From Ridgeia piscesae (Eukaryota; Annelida; Polychaeta; Sabellida; Siboglinidae), in contig JAODUO010000988.1 in NCBI GenBank assembly GCA_025642075.2, positions 121,001-185,000 of the forward strand: a stretch of 64,000 nucleotides of DNA, read 5' to 3'. Below, one piece after another: positions 22,105 through 35,725 of this stretch. A program made the position numbers and the translations under genes. The notes beneath the pieces are model-generated. The model ran no database searches, was not told the origin of the DNA, and saw only the letters and a list, made by a program, of their open reading frames with translations. Position 1 is the stretch's first letter; every line of letters begins with the position of its first letter.

Positions 22105-25100
22105 TCATTTGTCGTGTTGAGTGTCTCCATTGCTGGTCCCTGATACTGCTTCCCTCGTGTCAATCATCGCTGTCTTTATCTTGAAGTTTTTGATTATATC
22201 CTGCAAAACCATATTAAAATACAATAACACTCTGCCTGGTACCATTACAATTACATTCGTGTTTCTGACTCACCTCTTACATAATCAAACCAATCAACTC
22301 AGTAATAATATCCACACCATGGTAACCAATTTACACTACATTTACTAAGTTAAATTTCCTTGCATCGCAGCCGTGGGTTGCAATACAAGGACGTCTGCAT
22401 GAGAGACATGAAGACGCTCGACATTGATGCAGCATCCTAGGAGGGCCTTGCAGCCGTGGGTTGCAATACAAGGACGTCTGCATGAGAGACATGAAGCGCT
22501 CGACATTGATGCAGCATCCTAGGAGGGCCTTGCAGCTGACTGCACGAGGTGGAGAAGTATCCTGGAACAACACTTCAAGACAGGGGAAGAGAAGCTGATG
22601 AACGTAGCAGAAGACAAGTGGATACGCAGAAAGGAGCGCAGCAACTCCAGCAGACCAGAGACCACACACAGATGCGACCTTTGTGGTAGTAGTCTGCCTC
22701 GCCCGCATTGGTCTCTTCAGCCACAGACGATGCTGCTCCAGCCGAGCAGACAGTGAGAACAGTTAGGATGCTTCACCCATGGTCAGCCATGACTGACGGA
22801 ACCTACTACACTACACTACACTACACTACACTACACTACACTACACTACACTACACTACACTACACTACACTACACTACACTACACTACACTACACTACA
22901 CTACACTACACTACATTAACATTAAGACATGAAAAAATATCAAATCAACGTCTACCCCTGGTAGTCTTTTGATGAAAGGTCAACTGGTACATATTATAAT
23001 AAAAATTGTAGTGCTTATATTTTAGTATATATACATGTTACAAATGGCGGCACAAACTAAAACTAATCTCTAACGGGCAAAAAGAACAAGTGGAATATTT
23101 ACTACCTGAGATGAAAGGCACAGGACTACTACAAAGCTGTGACAATATACTCATGTGTGACACTGGGGTACTTTAAAGGGATACTCCAGTCAGTGAGAGG
23201 TTCACAGTATTAACTTATATATGTGTACTATAAAATTATTGGTTGTGCCTAGTAACTGTGCACAAAGATTGTTAATAAACAATTAGTTATAGTTTAATGG
23301 CATCAAAAACATGCTATCTTAGATTCAGGGCGCTGCCATCGTGAGACTTATGCGCCAGTGATGTAAGCCAAATAGTTTACGTCACTTGCGCATTGTTGAA
23401 AAAGGCAAGGATTGGCGGAATCTTCGCTAATAATTGTGATAGTGACGTAAGCAATCCGCGACGTACTAGATACATCAAATACCATTGGACAGACATAGAA
23501 TGTTCGAATGTGCATCTGGCGCATAAGTATCAAGATGGCAGCGCCCTGAATCCAACATGGAGTGTTTCTGGTACAATTATACTATAATTAATTGTTTATT
23601 AACAATCTTTGTGCACAATTATTCTGCACAACCAATATATTATACAGATGTAAGTAAATGCTTTGAATCTCTCTCTGACTGGAGTATCCCTTTCAAATAA
23701 GCACACCTTGTGCAGCAGATGACTATCTGAACAATGTATACATACAAAACATCGATAGGGCTGTATGGTAACAATACTTATACTCGATTTTCTAACTTAC
23801 AACTAATGCCACACCTCATAACCAACACATGGTACATGATAGTTCACTTTGCAAATTTAGGAGCAGTTATTATTTATTTAAAATCTTTGGGACATGTGAG
23901 ATTTCAACGTTGCAGATTTAACAGAGTTAAACATTTAGAAATTTGCCGATTCTTACCAGTGTGTAAAACTGGAATTATATTCTAGTGAACACGACTTGGG
24001 GAGATTCTTCACTGAAAATAACGACTGGTCCCTGATCAGCCAGAATCATGTGCTGTTAAAACTACTTGGTAGAAATGGGAAACTTACAAGCCAATTCTGT
24101 TTCGTCAGTGACATGACCACTTGGTGGGAGACCGCGCTGTCATCGCCTTCGTCGTTCGCTTTGATGACCGGCTCTGTAAGCCACAAAGACATGTCACACG
24201 TGGACACTTCACTCCTTTAACGACTTTTTGATTCTGCACTTTCTTGTCACACGTCTTTAATTTGTGGGCACATACGCAAGTCAACACAGAGAAACGACGT
24301 CTGCCAACGCTGAGCTTAGATCTTGGGTAAAAAGTTGTGTTAGTTAATTTCCTACAGCCATGTCAATGAGCGAGATTAAACCCAACTTTTTGGTCTCACT
24401 CTTCCTTGATCCCTGTTGTTCAGGGGCAAGGGTCAGGTGTGGTATTTTTGTATCACTTGGTCCATTCTTTCCCTGCTCTGATTCCTCCCAGTAGCCCACT
24501 CCCTGCACTTTTCATCCTCTCCCGATCTTCCGATACCCCTCCTCATGTGGTTCTCTATCTCAGCCCTGGCCTTCTCCTTATTCCGTGCCTTTGATGTCTT
24601 TCTGCTTTTTTCCACTAGTCTACCTGCGTCCCTCCTTACCAAGTGAGTTGCCCCTGTTAATCCTACCAATGTTCCTGTCAGGATGCTTCGCTTCCCCACC
24701 TCTGTCTACATTCAAACACCTGCAGCTAACAATATAGGTACAGCCATCTTAGGTTATGGACTTCACGAAGGTGTTTGCTTGTGATTGGTCAAAATATTGG
24801 CACGAAAGACATACAAACACTGTAGCACCATGTACATCACAGATAAACGAGACTTGATTAAACATGGCAAATATGTAGTTGTAAGTTCTTACATAGCGCA
24901 GTATCCAGTCCTCAGGATTGCTTAAAGTACTTTACATTTTACTCCCTGGCAGATATGTTCAATAGAACCCCATCTAGACAACACTAGGATCACTTGAAAG
25001 GTGGTGAAAAGTGAAGGAAATGACTTGCTGAAGTAAGAACCGCAATTGAATTATGTAGTTTCAAACAAAAAGTTTGAGATGTTATTGGATCTGTAGACTC

Positions 25101-25966
25101 GCAATTGTTTCTGCACACTCCCAGCTATGAGTAGTGTCGGAGTCCACATAAAGTATCCATAAAAACTAGTGCAACAAATAGTAAATCACAACTTTACCAA
25201 TCACAGGCAGTTTGTCTCGGTCCAGAAATATCCTTGCGTGGCCGTCCTACAAATCGCACAGAACATATAGAAATAATCAAGGAGTACTTACAAACAGTGG
25301 CGGAACGAAACAAACTGTAGCACATTTCGGAATGCATCGGATATTTTGCAAAAAAAATTTAAATTCCAAAATGAACTCACGTGTGAAAGTATCAATTTTT
25401 AGGAATAATTAACAATTTACTACCAGTTTTAATGCAACAATTGTAGTTACTATCAAGGACAGGCTCTGTAAAGACCTAACTGACATACGTAAACACATCA
25501 GTATTATCTGTCTCAAGACCTGGATTTTTCAGGTTGGTAAATTTTCACAACTACCCTTGCAAAAACCTGACTTACATGGACGACATCATCATTATAAACT
25601 GACCACTGCCCTTATACATAAATAACATAATGCTAGTAACACTACACTACCAAAACATAGTTTAAAGTGTGCAATTTATTGACATGCCACATGTTATAAT
25701 AATTATCAAAACTTATATGAATTAATATCAGATAGTGCCCCTTCACTTTTGGTCCGAAATGTACCAGAAACACTAAATTATATAGAAAAAAAGGTACAGG
25801 AAAAGATCATAGTTGTACAAATAACTTAGAGACGTACAAAGAGCTACAGGTCATTTGTACAGTGATACAAACTGTTGTCAGAGTGGACACCAAACTTTGC
25901 AGTTTTAATTCAGTTTAACTCAAAGAAATGCAAATTAGTAATGGCTGATTTATACCATTATCCTTG

Positions 25967-26011
<45 letters not shown>

Positions 26012-28236
26012 TACATACAGTATATGGAGGCTATATATACATTGTATATCAAACACAAACCAGGGATACCACATGCTCGCCATCTACCATCAAATTATCT
26101 CGCCGAAACCTGAGCCAACACACGTGACCCCAGTACGTGACTAAGACCTGGAGATGATGGGTTGAAACATTGTACTTTTCAAAAGATATACTCCAAAGTA
26201 AGTTAATTTCTTAGAGCATAACATCTAGTTTGTTCAGAATAACGGGATATTAAAAAAATCAAGTAATGAGAGGAAATATAGGAATGCCGGCCATCCAGTA
26301 CACAGTACGTATAAGTATGTTGTATCAACACAGGTAAACCACCAATGAATTTGTAATGTAATTATTACACAGGGTAGCCTACTGGAGAAATCACGGTGAA
26401 CATCTCTGAAAGCACACACAACACAACTTACCCGTATCAAAAATGATGTGTAGAATATATTTTCTATCGTCTGTCCAAATGAATGTGGATTTGTGATGAA
26501 TTCGAAGTAGCATATGGGGTTCTCTGAGGAAATAACACACACACCAAGATGAATGTACACATATGCTGAAGGATTTACAGCATACTTTTGCGGAATCAGC
26601 TTCTGAAAACCTGAGCAGAAAAGTTGGCAGTCTGTCTGACCTTCCCCAACTTTGTAAAGATGACCACCCGACCTGCTCAAAAGTGGTTGTTGTCACACTC
26701 AAGACTAGTAATAAGTTTGCTGTTTTGAACGCACAAAAGTACACCTTTGCACATGCAACGGACTGCAGCAAATTGGCAGCATAATTGATAAGACGTTTTC
26801 TCCTCGTTCACATGGCACTAATCACTAGAACATGATGGATAGCGTAAAGTGACTGCTGTTTAGGGTGTCACTCTTTCTCACTTAATAGGGGGCGCTGCTG
26901 GTTGCATCAATCTCAGAAACCCCTTGTAAAACTCTGAAGACAAACTCAGCCAATGAAATAATTTGATGACAACTTCCGTCCAGGTTGAGTGGCCTAGGGT
27001 TAGGTTCCTATGCCATGATTACTACCCTCACAAGGCACGGCTGTCCGTCATGCAAAGCCAGCACTGGCAGATCCCCTAAGCAAAGCATGGGGGACAACTG
27101 AATCAAACTATTTATTGACTTTGCCAGTCATGACTATGTCAGCCGTGAGAACAGCACAAATATCTGCCCCAATTTGAAGACAAATAAATGACTGGTGGGA
27201 ATACCATTATAATGACCCATTCGCATCGTCAACATTACTTGTTACATGAGCCATGGTTGGCTGAAGTAATTGTTAATCATATCGTCATCACCTGACCAGC
27301 TGCCGACCACTGATGCAGTGGGCGATTTCATAAGCTGAGCTTAAATTAAGAGTTTTGCAAACTGACCAGCCAGGGGTACTGCAGGCTATCACTGATGTAG
27401 CTAACAGCAGTGACACCTCGCCTGCGTGGATGAATTATACTGGCATTCTCGGGATACGTCTTATAACTGGAATGTAAGTCAGGTGAATATCTGTGCTGTT
27501 TTCACGGGCAACAGGCGAAGTTTGGTTCAGCTAATAAAATAATAAGAAGAAGAAGATTTATAAAGCACCATAAATCTAGACTAAATCTATTTGGAGACAA
27601 TGTACATGAATATGAACACATATATATATGCAGAATTTTAATAAGTTACGTATGATTAATAATATTAAATTTATTAGAGTAAATGAAATACATACAATAT
27701 GTATAAAAATAATAGAAGTAAATGAGAAATAAATAAGTTAGCTAAAGATGATTATTAAAATAAAGGGTATAGTGATGATAAATGGGTGAAGACATTTTGT
27801 AAAATTAGATTAGTGTAAAGACATGTACAAGATAATAAATAGGTAAAATACAAATAAATAATTAATACAAATTAAATACGCTGTCTACACTCCATACACA
27901 GCCAGGAATAGGTGAGTTTTCAATTGTCTTTTAAAAGGCTTGAGGCAACGGGTTGATGTGTTGTTCTGCCAGAGAAAGTGGATACTTATTTACCACCCAC
28001 GACTTGTGAGGACTGTGCTACTTACTGTCTCGTCTTTCGTACCAATTCGTCAGCAACCGATGGATATTTTGGACCTGTTCTGTCGTCACCTCCATAGTCC
28101 CAGCCTCTTGGAACGATGACAACTGTTGGTGAGAAAATAATATAATAACTGTATTATGGGTAATTATCAAAATAAAATAAATTAAGAGGTGTTTACAAAT
28201 TATGACAACAGTCCTGCACATATTATATATATATTG

Positions 28237-28286
<50 letters not shown>

Positions 28287-28444
28287 ATATAATACAATTG
28301 TATATATATATATATATATATATACTCAGCCAATACATATAAGTATACGTACATATATATATATATATCATACATATATATATATACATACAATCGTATA
28401 TATTATACAGTATATATATATATATATATATATATACTCAAATG

Positions 28445-28516
<72 letters not shown>

Positions 28517-31500
28517 CAGTGGAGTCAGTTCAATGTTTTTTAAATATTACAAGCAAAATATTAATAATATCATCAACAAACGTTCAACCCATCCATTCCA
28601 TACTGCATAAGTAATTAATCAGAAACATTGAAAGTATAGTTATTATTGAGAGGTTCGTTATTACTGAATCCCTCTATAAAAGAAAACATAAAATGGATAG
28701 GGTAAACTGCCGAGGGTTTGAGAGAACAGCAGAGAATCCTGATAGGTGGAGAGGGTAGAGCAGGTTACCCTAATCCCATACAAGGATGAAGGGTAACAGA
28801 TATTGACATTTCACCTGTCTTGGTGCAGTTGGACCCTTCGTGGTATCTTTGTCGTTTTGCTGTCTACTTCTTTGGCACCGATTTTTTTGTTTCGGTGGCC
28901 CCCTTTCAAACGACCCAAACCTGAAAAAGATAAACTTGAACTCAACGCTTCTAAATGATATGAATTTGGGTACAATTTACAGGCCTGTACATTTCCACGA
29001 ACCAAGGTAGGGTTCGATAGTATCGGCTATCAGTTTGTCTGGGACAAGTAGTTACCCATTTTCTTGATGGGACAAGTTAGTATTGCACTGACAAGTTTAT
29101 CAGTAAATGAAGCCATGACTGCTGTACCAGTTCGGGAATGGGCAAATCTAATGATACAGTGGTGCCACCTATCAGACAGTGCATTATGGGTAATGCACAT
29201 TAACGCAATTAAATATCAGAACCAGGCGGTGTGGGGTGTACAGCAATGGCAATAGTGTCGTGTTAAATGAGTCCATTTGGTATTAGTGTGGTTTTAGATG
29301 CAATTTTTGATTGTTCAAGCTGGCATTTTTGACACTGTGTAATAGAAGTGACAATTTTAAACATGTTTTATGCGCCTTGAGAACTTTTAACACCACCTCT
29401 TATATATTACCTGAATCCACAAATGCACTAATAAACACATGTCTTTGTATTACTGTCAGAGTTAAAAGATTATATAAAAATGACTGGTATGAACATTATA
29501 CAGGGGCAGTAACAAACTATGCTTTTTTTTTGCAGATTTCCCAGTGTGGTAGGCAAATGAATCACAGAATCTCTGCGACTCTGTCTACTCGCGATAGTAA
29601 CCTTTTGGTTGTACGCACATAAAATTGAGAGGTGGGGATCGATTGAAGAAAGACTGCACGGCTTCACCCAGACTCTCCCAGCCATCTTGATTGACCTTTT
29701 GCCTGTCGTCTGGTAGTCGGTTTCCACTGACGTAGGCCATCTGAAACAACGTGCCATTGAGGGTGGCTAGTTCATAGGGGGAGGGGTGTGGTGCAAAGGT
29801 CAAGGCAAGCTTGTGTGCATACTACCTACTACCTTTGAGATTAACCCTTACATTGCCACAAAGAACGTTACCCTGGCTTCAACTGCTGTTATGTCGGTCA
29901 CCCATACTTTAGAATGTACATATTGTTTAATCTAAATTCTGCAAATGAATTTTGAAGAGAGTCCCGTTTTTGTGTTCTGATCCGTATACAAAACAAATTA
30001 AACAGCATTTCCCGAGATCATCTGGGGACAGCGAAATACATGAAACAAATAAAAAGCATTTCCAGACCATTCATGATGCATTTTTACAAGAACATTCTGC
30101 AGACTCATTTAACATAACAACATTTATAACATCACTTCACCGAGTTGAAACTCACCAACTTTTCGGCATATTCAATTGGTTCAAAAGCAACAAAGTCCGC
30201 CTGCAATGACTGCGCTTTCTTTTTCGACAGGTTCGACACAGCTGCCAGCAATTGGGAATCAAGGGCTGCTTCTCGGGGCTGTTTGACTAAAAAACAACAA
30301 ATACATGTGACCACGCAAATAATTTACGTCAATTTCATGTTAGAAATGTATAATATCAAAACAGCAGCTTTTGTCTACATGTGAACATTATTAAGCAGTG
30401 GGTACCAGCTAGGCCAGTACAGTCGATCGCCAATTGCGCCATAAGCGAAACGGTTTGCTATTTGGCGAAAATAAAATAAAACTCTTCGCAAAATTGCCGA
30501 AATGTTATTTTGGTCATTAGTATTGACATCATCAGCCATACAATTACATGACTGCATTATTCACCGCCCGGTTCTGTTGAAGTTGTCTAAACGACCGCAC
30601 ATCACACTGACCCAAATAACCAGTCAACGTGACTAGCAGGGTAAACAATAGGTCACTAATCCATCCATTTAGCAACACTTATAGAAAATAGCACGGCTTA
30701 ATTCAATTAAGAGTTGTGTTGCCTGGACAATGGGGACCTGCTGGATGACACTAGTTACAAGTTTGAGTCTGGTACCCGACGCTGTACCTGACAGGTTCCC
30801 TATTATCGCTCAGTGTTGGCGGAGTAAATATTTAACCAAACGTCAATCTATGGTTTCAAGATCTAATTCATGTATATTTGACAAGTCTCATAATCAGTGA
30901 GAAAGATGCATGTCAAAAACATGTTTCGTCATTTATATATAGACTCTGACACCCAGGCTAGAATTACAGTCGATATGTAGACTATTACAGTTAAGTAATT
31001 TGGAGAATTATTCTATTCAACTAATCAGTTACTGACCAGTCAAATTATATTTTAAGATAGGTAATAATTATATCAGTGCACTGTTTCAATCCCTGCGTGG
31101 CAACAAAAGTAGTGTAGATTTTTCTAAATTATAAGGCCTTGTTAAAAAAATTATCTTTCAACTTATATAGATGAAAGATGTCCCATTAATTTATTTTGGG
31201 TGTTTGTAAAATTCTCAACTGTTGTTCAGCTTTCTTTTTTATGGTTAACAATTTTTCTTTTAAATTATATAGGGTGTTTGTTTTATAAGCTTTTTATGCT
31301 TATTGTGTTGTCAATATTTAGAAAATAAAAATTATGTGTTTTGTAGTGAACAATGTATAGCTTTATATATAATATTACATTGTATTTTGACATAAAATGG
31401 CTAAAAGAAATCTCATTTGGCTAAAGAAATTTCTGACCTTTAGCCAAACTGGCTAAACAAATTTTAGGCCCAGCATTTAGCCTAGACCAGATTACTTCAA

Positions 31501-34016
31501 CACGTTCATTTTCACTTAAGTGTACCTCCTTCCTAAGTCCTTGTCCTATACTAGTAAGGGAGCACAAGAAGTCCATGAAACAAGGAATACACTGTACCAC
31601 CATCAATCCTTGACAGTTCAATTTACCCAGAATGCATTGATATAACAAGCTATGCATCATACAGTATGTACAACATTTGTTGAGGTGGAACTATAGAAGT
31701 GACAGAAGTGAACATGTATAACACCATTATCAATAAACTTTTGCATATAGAACTATGCTGAATACACACTTCATAGTGCTTAAGCTGTATGATATTATTA
31801 AATAATAAACTGATGTTCTATTTAAATATAATACCCGGGGTAATTGCCTCAGTTCATAGTTGTCACATTTGTGTGTGTTGGAACAAAATAACTAGTTAAC
31901 CCAAAATGGTATAAAAGTAATCCCGGCAATATCTCCCAGATGAATAACATTGTATTAAAGAAAACTAGGTACAAACGAGAAAACGTGTAAGGAAGTTACA
32001 AAAATACCCACCAGCAAAGTAATAAATGATGGAAAGAATAAAATCAAACACTTCACGTTATGAATTTATCAAGAGTATTTGGACAAGTGAGAGGATTCTC
32101 ACCAGTGAATTAGTTGAAATATCACAAGTGACTTACCATCTTGAAACAACTTATCAGCCTCGTCTAGAGTCTTCTGGAGCTGGTCGGACTCCGGACGAAT
32201 AAGCTCCTGGTGATTGTCTGCAGAACAAAACAGTACATTTAATTATAGTGGAAGCATTACAGTAGTCATTCAGTGTCAGATGTACACATTTACTGGCAAC
32301 TTTCCACTGGATCACCTAAGAATTGGCTGATTTTTGGCATGACAAAATATGTACCAAAACTAGCTTATCTTGAAAATGTGAGCTTCACTTCACAATTCTC
32401 CTAATTTTTGTGGAAATCTACTTTTGTAACTTTAATAATCAGATTCATGGCAACGAGTTAAAATACCATTTGGATTCCCAATATGCCATTTAGTGTATCC
32501 TGTGTATGTACCAATTTGTTTACACACGTCGAGTAAAGTGACACGCTAGCAAATATATTATGGGGTAATACTCGTCTTTATGATGCTGAATACAACATTA
32601 TGTCTGCTATGTATCAAACTTATGTATGTTTACTGCACTGTCACTTATCTAGCAACTAGCATGGGCAGCAACTGATACAATAAATTACTTTAAAAATGGA
32701 CTATAGGTGGCAAAGCCCGGCATAACCATCCAGCTTGCTTCAACTTTTTTTTAAAATAAATTGCACTTTTGTGGAATTATATAAAATAACAGCTTGTTCC
32801 TCTAGATGAACAAACTGTTGTTTCTGCATTTGTAATAGTTTGTATTACATAAGAATATAGCACAATAATTGTTTCTGACACCCACTCCAACCTAATAGTT
32901 ATCCTTACAGCCAAATGTTATTTTGTTTTTGACGTCACAATAACATGTGATCATGTAGCTAATTAAATTTCATCTTTCCGTGGGGAATCTCTACACATAC
33001 AGGTTTAAATTTGAATTGATAGTTTGATACTACAACTGTATGTTTTAATGTTGTCCACTGTTACACACTGAAAACGAATCTTAGCTAATGCCGTTTAAAG
33101 CTTGTCTGAACTGCTATGGTTCGGTGATGCCAGTTATTATCTGGTCTTGGGGAAAATAAGATTTTTTTAGCAGTTGTTATTGTTAAAAGTTAAGGCTTGT
33201 TAAAAGCTTTACTATTGAGATAGGTTGGAAGAAGTTTCGAAAGGCAATAGCAGGCGATTATAGATCAATTTGTGGAATATGGTGAGGCGGTCGTTTCTCC
33301 AGCTACATTTTTATGCTACGTTTTTATATATTTTATTATATGTTTGTTACTCTACATTTTATTTTTATATATTTCTGACTCACACAATTTCTCTGGATGT
33401 GTATTTATCGACACGTCATGATGACGTGGTCACCTAGGCATGGTGGCTGCACAGGACCTGGACAGGTGCGGGAGTTGCATACGGATGATGAATATTCATA
33501 AAGTTGTCCAACAAGGGGTTTGTAGGCAATTGCCTTGATGTTGTGGAGTTATGAGTAGAGATTTTGTTTGATGAATGCTAGGGTAGGGTTTGCATCTACG
33601 CTGTGAGCTGTGTTTATTCCAGGTTAGATCTTTGGTGATACATATTACTAGATTGGACGACTGTCGGTTTAGTGAGACAGTGGATTATACAGTGGATTAT
33701 AGTCGGAATGCCTCAGTGCCTGGATGACCTACAATGCTCCAATGGTATAGTCACAATGCACCACTTTTGGTCAGAATGCGCCAGTGATTTTACTATTACC
33801 AAACCTATGTATACAATAGATAATACAATTATAAATATTAAAACATTACATATTTAATTAAATATATAATTAAATAAGAAATGACATTTCATTGACTTTC
33901 TGTACATTCTTGAAAGTAGCTTATGTTTTGTCTTTGTATATATGTGTATGATTATTTTATAAAAGCTATCATGAAGTATTGATTACAATTGATGTGTAGA
34001 AGTCATATAGTAACAG

Positions 34017-34074
<58 letters not shown>

Positions 34075-34109
34075 AAATAATAATAATACAGACACACACA
34101 TATATATAT

Positions 34110-34161
<52 letters not shown>

Positions 34162-34994
34162 CATACATATACAATTATAATGTTGCCGAGAGCTATAAAC
34201 AAGTTGAACACAGAAATACACAACGCGTGAACGATAACGAAATAAGTTAGTTAGGTACCAAAATGTTAAATAAATTATTATTTATTAACTGAAAAACGAA
34301 TGGGTTGTTATGGGCAAAATGGTGCATCCTGACCATAAATGGTATATTTCGACCACTTTGTTTGTGCATTATTTGCGACAGATGATTTGGTGCATCATGA
34401 CTAAGCGGCTGATGCACTGCGACAATATCCTATGTGGACTATATAGATACCTAACGTCTTTTTTCACAATCTAATGACCAGCACTGACCCAGCAAAGTCC
34501 GTAAACAGTTTGCAATAACTGAATCAACGCATCAAGTAATTTACTCTTACTACTGTTACCTGGCGGCGTATTTTAGAAATTTAATTTCAAACTATCGATG
34601 ATGGAGACGCCGATTGCAGTGATGCTGTATTATCGCTCAATGTAAACATTCACAGCGAAGCTTGGTAAACTTTCTATTGGCATTCATAATGTTGTTTACA
34701 TTGGAGCCTTCTAAACACGACCTATTTAATCTGCAGTGAAATGCTTAATAGAAACGAAAGCCATGTGGGTTGCATGCGGAAATGATCTTGCTTGAGCTGA
34801 GTCTTGACGTTTACAGTTTGATATGACACTCATTTTCCGTATTATCCAGTAACCCCTGGCACATGGCAGATTTTTGCAAGCATTTCTAGATATTATAGTA
34901 ATTTTTGTACTTACTGACCTTGTGTTTTTTGAAGTAACGTCCGGTATTTATATCTAATTGTTCTTCGTTTTTCGGGATCACCGTGGTCTTCCAT
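22105..34994 (-). CDS. NSMCE4A: NSE4 (NSMCE4A) homologue, SMC5/6 complex kleisin subunit, ten exons
   Basis: Exons in order: 34994-34919, 32217-32137, 30286-30156, 29740-29619, 28920-28815, 28122-28026, 26523-26432, 25246-25198, 24173-24088, 22200-22105. All introns are GT-AG, every junction phase agrees, and the sum is 936 nt: 311 codons plus stop. NSE4 is the kleisin that bridges the SMC5/SMC6 heads in the nuclear DNA-repair and chromosome-maintenance complex. Recognisable blocks are [16 protein letters not shown] and [20 protein letters not shown] (N-terminal kleisin helix), [38 protein letters not shown] with [18 protein letters not shown] (the conserved NSE4 C-terminal domain), and [12 protein letters not shown] near the end. 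Human NSMCE4A is 385 residues, so this copy is shorter, mostly at the termini. The start sits in GGCGGGAAGATG. Very confident of the family; vertebrate A/B paralogy is not meaningful here. Confidence 0.94.
22366..22800 (+). mobile_element. LINE ORF2 C-terminal fragment with CCHC/CCHH-type finger
   Basis: The plus strand, with frameshifts, reads [14 protein letters not shown], then [18 protein letters not shown], then [17 protein letters not shown], then THRCDLCG and, after a frameshift, [13 protein letters not shown]. This is the usual end of many LINE ORF2 proteins, where a final zinc-finger-like motif follows the reverse transcriptase. The first about 83 bp (22367-22449) are duplicated in tandem at 22450-22531. 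It is followed at once by a (TACAC)n tract, a common LINE 3' end. It sits in the last intron-to-exon neighbourhood of NSE4 (intron 9), in the opposite orientation to the gene. Confidence 0.72.
22803..22917. repeat. (TACAC)n pentanucleotide microsatellite
   Basis: About 22 near-perfect copies directly after the LINE fragment; probably its 3' terminal repeat, expanded. Confidence 0.93.
23173..23696. mobile_element. Foldback element with about 190-bp inverted arms, TTAA-type target
   Basis: The left end reads TTAAAGGGATACTCCAGTCA and the right end is its complement, with TCAA in place of TTAA (23693-23696). The arms match for about 190 bp with small differences, sharing TGTGCACAAAGATTGTTAAT and ATTCAGGGCGCTGCCATC. 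The short middle carries no gene. TTAA targets and AGGG termini are seen in Kolobok and piggyBac families; I cannot tell which. It lies within NSE4 intron 9. Confidence 0.8.
24891..24975. repeat. SINE-like dispersed repeat, copy 1
   Basis: TAGCGCAGTATCCAGTCCTC, then AGGATTGCTTAAAG and TTTACATTTTACTCCCTGGC. A second copy in the same orientation lies at 46449-46535. It lies in NSE4 intron 8. Confidence 0.6.
25970..26001. repeat. (AT)n microsatellite
   Basis: Simple TA repeat in NSE4 intron 7. Confidence 0.9.
26524..28025. other. NSE4 intron 6
   Basis: About 1.5 kb of intron. Apart from a short ATAATAAGAAGAAGAAG run at about 27540 no element is recognised. Confidence 0.6.
28226..28515. repeat. 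AT-rich microsatellite cluster
   Basis: Several (TA)n runs broken by short unique pieces, with many self-complementary stretches, in NSE4 intron 5. Confidence 0.9.
30287..32136. other. NSE4 intron 2
   Basis: AT-rich intron with no recognisable repeat or nested gene. Confidence 0.55.
32218..34918. other. NSE4 intron 1
   Basis: The longest intron of the gene (2.7 kb). It holds a large AT microsatellite (34018-34160) and nothing else I recognise. Confidence 0.6.
34018..34160. repeat. (AT)n microsatellites with CA interruption
   Basis: Two long (TA)n runs around an ACACACACAT interruption near 34092. Poly-YI ORFs are artefacts. Confidence 0.93.
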
Positions 34995-35400
34995 CTTCCC
35001 GCCGATCTGGTTTGGATATTCTGCCCATGCGCAATTACTACACCAACTTTGCTATTATAACTCTATTTTTAATTGGCCATCGTTTCTTTATGAATAACAT
35101 GACCTATTTACATGGTTGGCAATTTTCTGAAAACTAGACTTCTATTTGCAATTATAAATCTACTAATATAGTTTCCATTATTTCTTAGAATATTCTTGTT
35201 GACACTGTTTTACGAGGTTATTGCTATTAATTTCACATCGTGATAGTGTAAATTAGGTCATATAATAATGAAGTAGAATGTTATCCAATCAAAACGATTG
35301 TTGTATTTAAAAATAGCGCATCATTTTATAATGTTCTGCCATCTGGCGGATAAGCTATAGTTACTAAAGGTTGTTCTTTCAGTTCGTTTCCCGCTTGCTG
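34995..35400. promoter_or_regulatory. NSE4 promoter region with two E2F-like sites
   Basis: GGCGGGAA (minus strand, 34996-35003) abuts the NSE4 ATG, and TTTCCCGC lies at 35387-35394. Both fit the E2F consensus, usual for S-phase genes. A plus-strand gene ends at 41.07 kb, so the region may be a shared divergent promoter, but the first exon of that gene is not identified. Confidence 0.4.
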
Positions 35401-35725
35401 CCATCTACCGGATAACCAAGCAAACATTTCTGTGAGTTGAGACGCTTAACTTGTAGAGTTGTACACATCATTTTATAGTACTTCTCTGTAATATGTAAGT
35501 TTGATCAAGCCTGTTTTGTAACTAATGGTTACCAACATAATTATTTTGTATACAAGATTTGATTGATTGCGAAAAACAGCGAATTAAAACGAGTAGTTCC
35601 GTCCGAACACACCACATGGCGATAATTGATGGCGTTTTAGAATTAGAGCTCTACTTTCGTGGCGCCTAGGCTATGGCTATGGCGTGAATCACGATCACGG
35701 ATTAATATATAATTTGTTGTTTAGT

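Noticed and set aside
24433..24699. 88-codon basic minus-strand ORF
   Set aside because: No recognisable domain or splice partner; lies in an NSE4 intron. A retroelement fragment cannot be excluded but is not supported.
26234..26680. 148-codon minus-strand ORF
   Set aside because: Only 26432-26523 is coding (NSE4 exon 7); the rest is read-through of introns.
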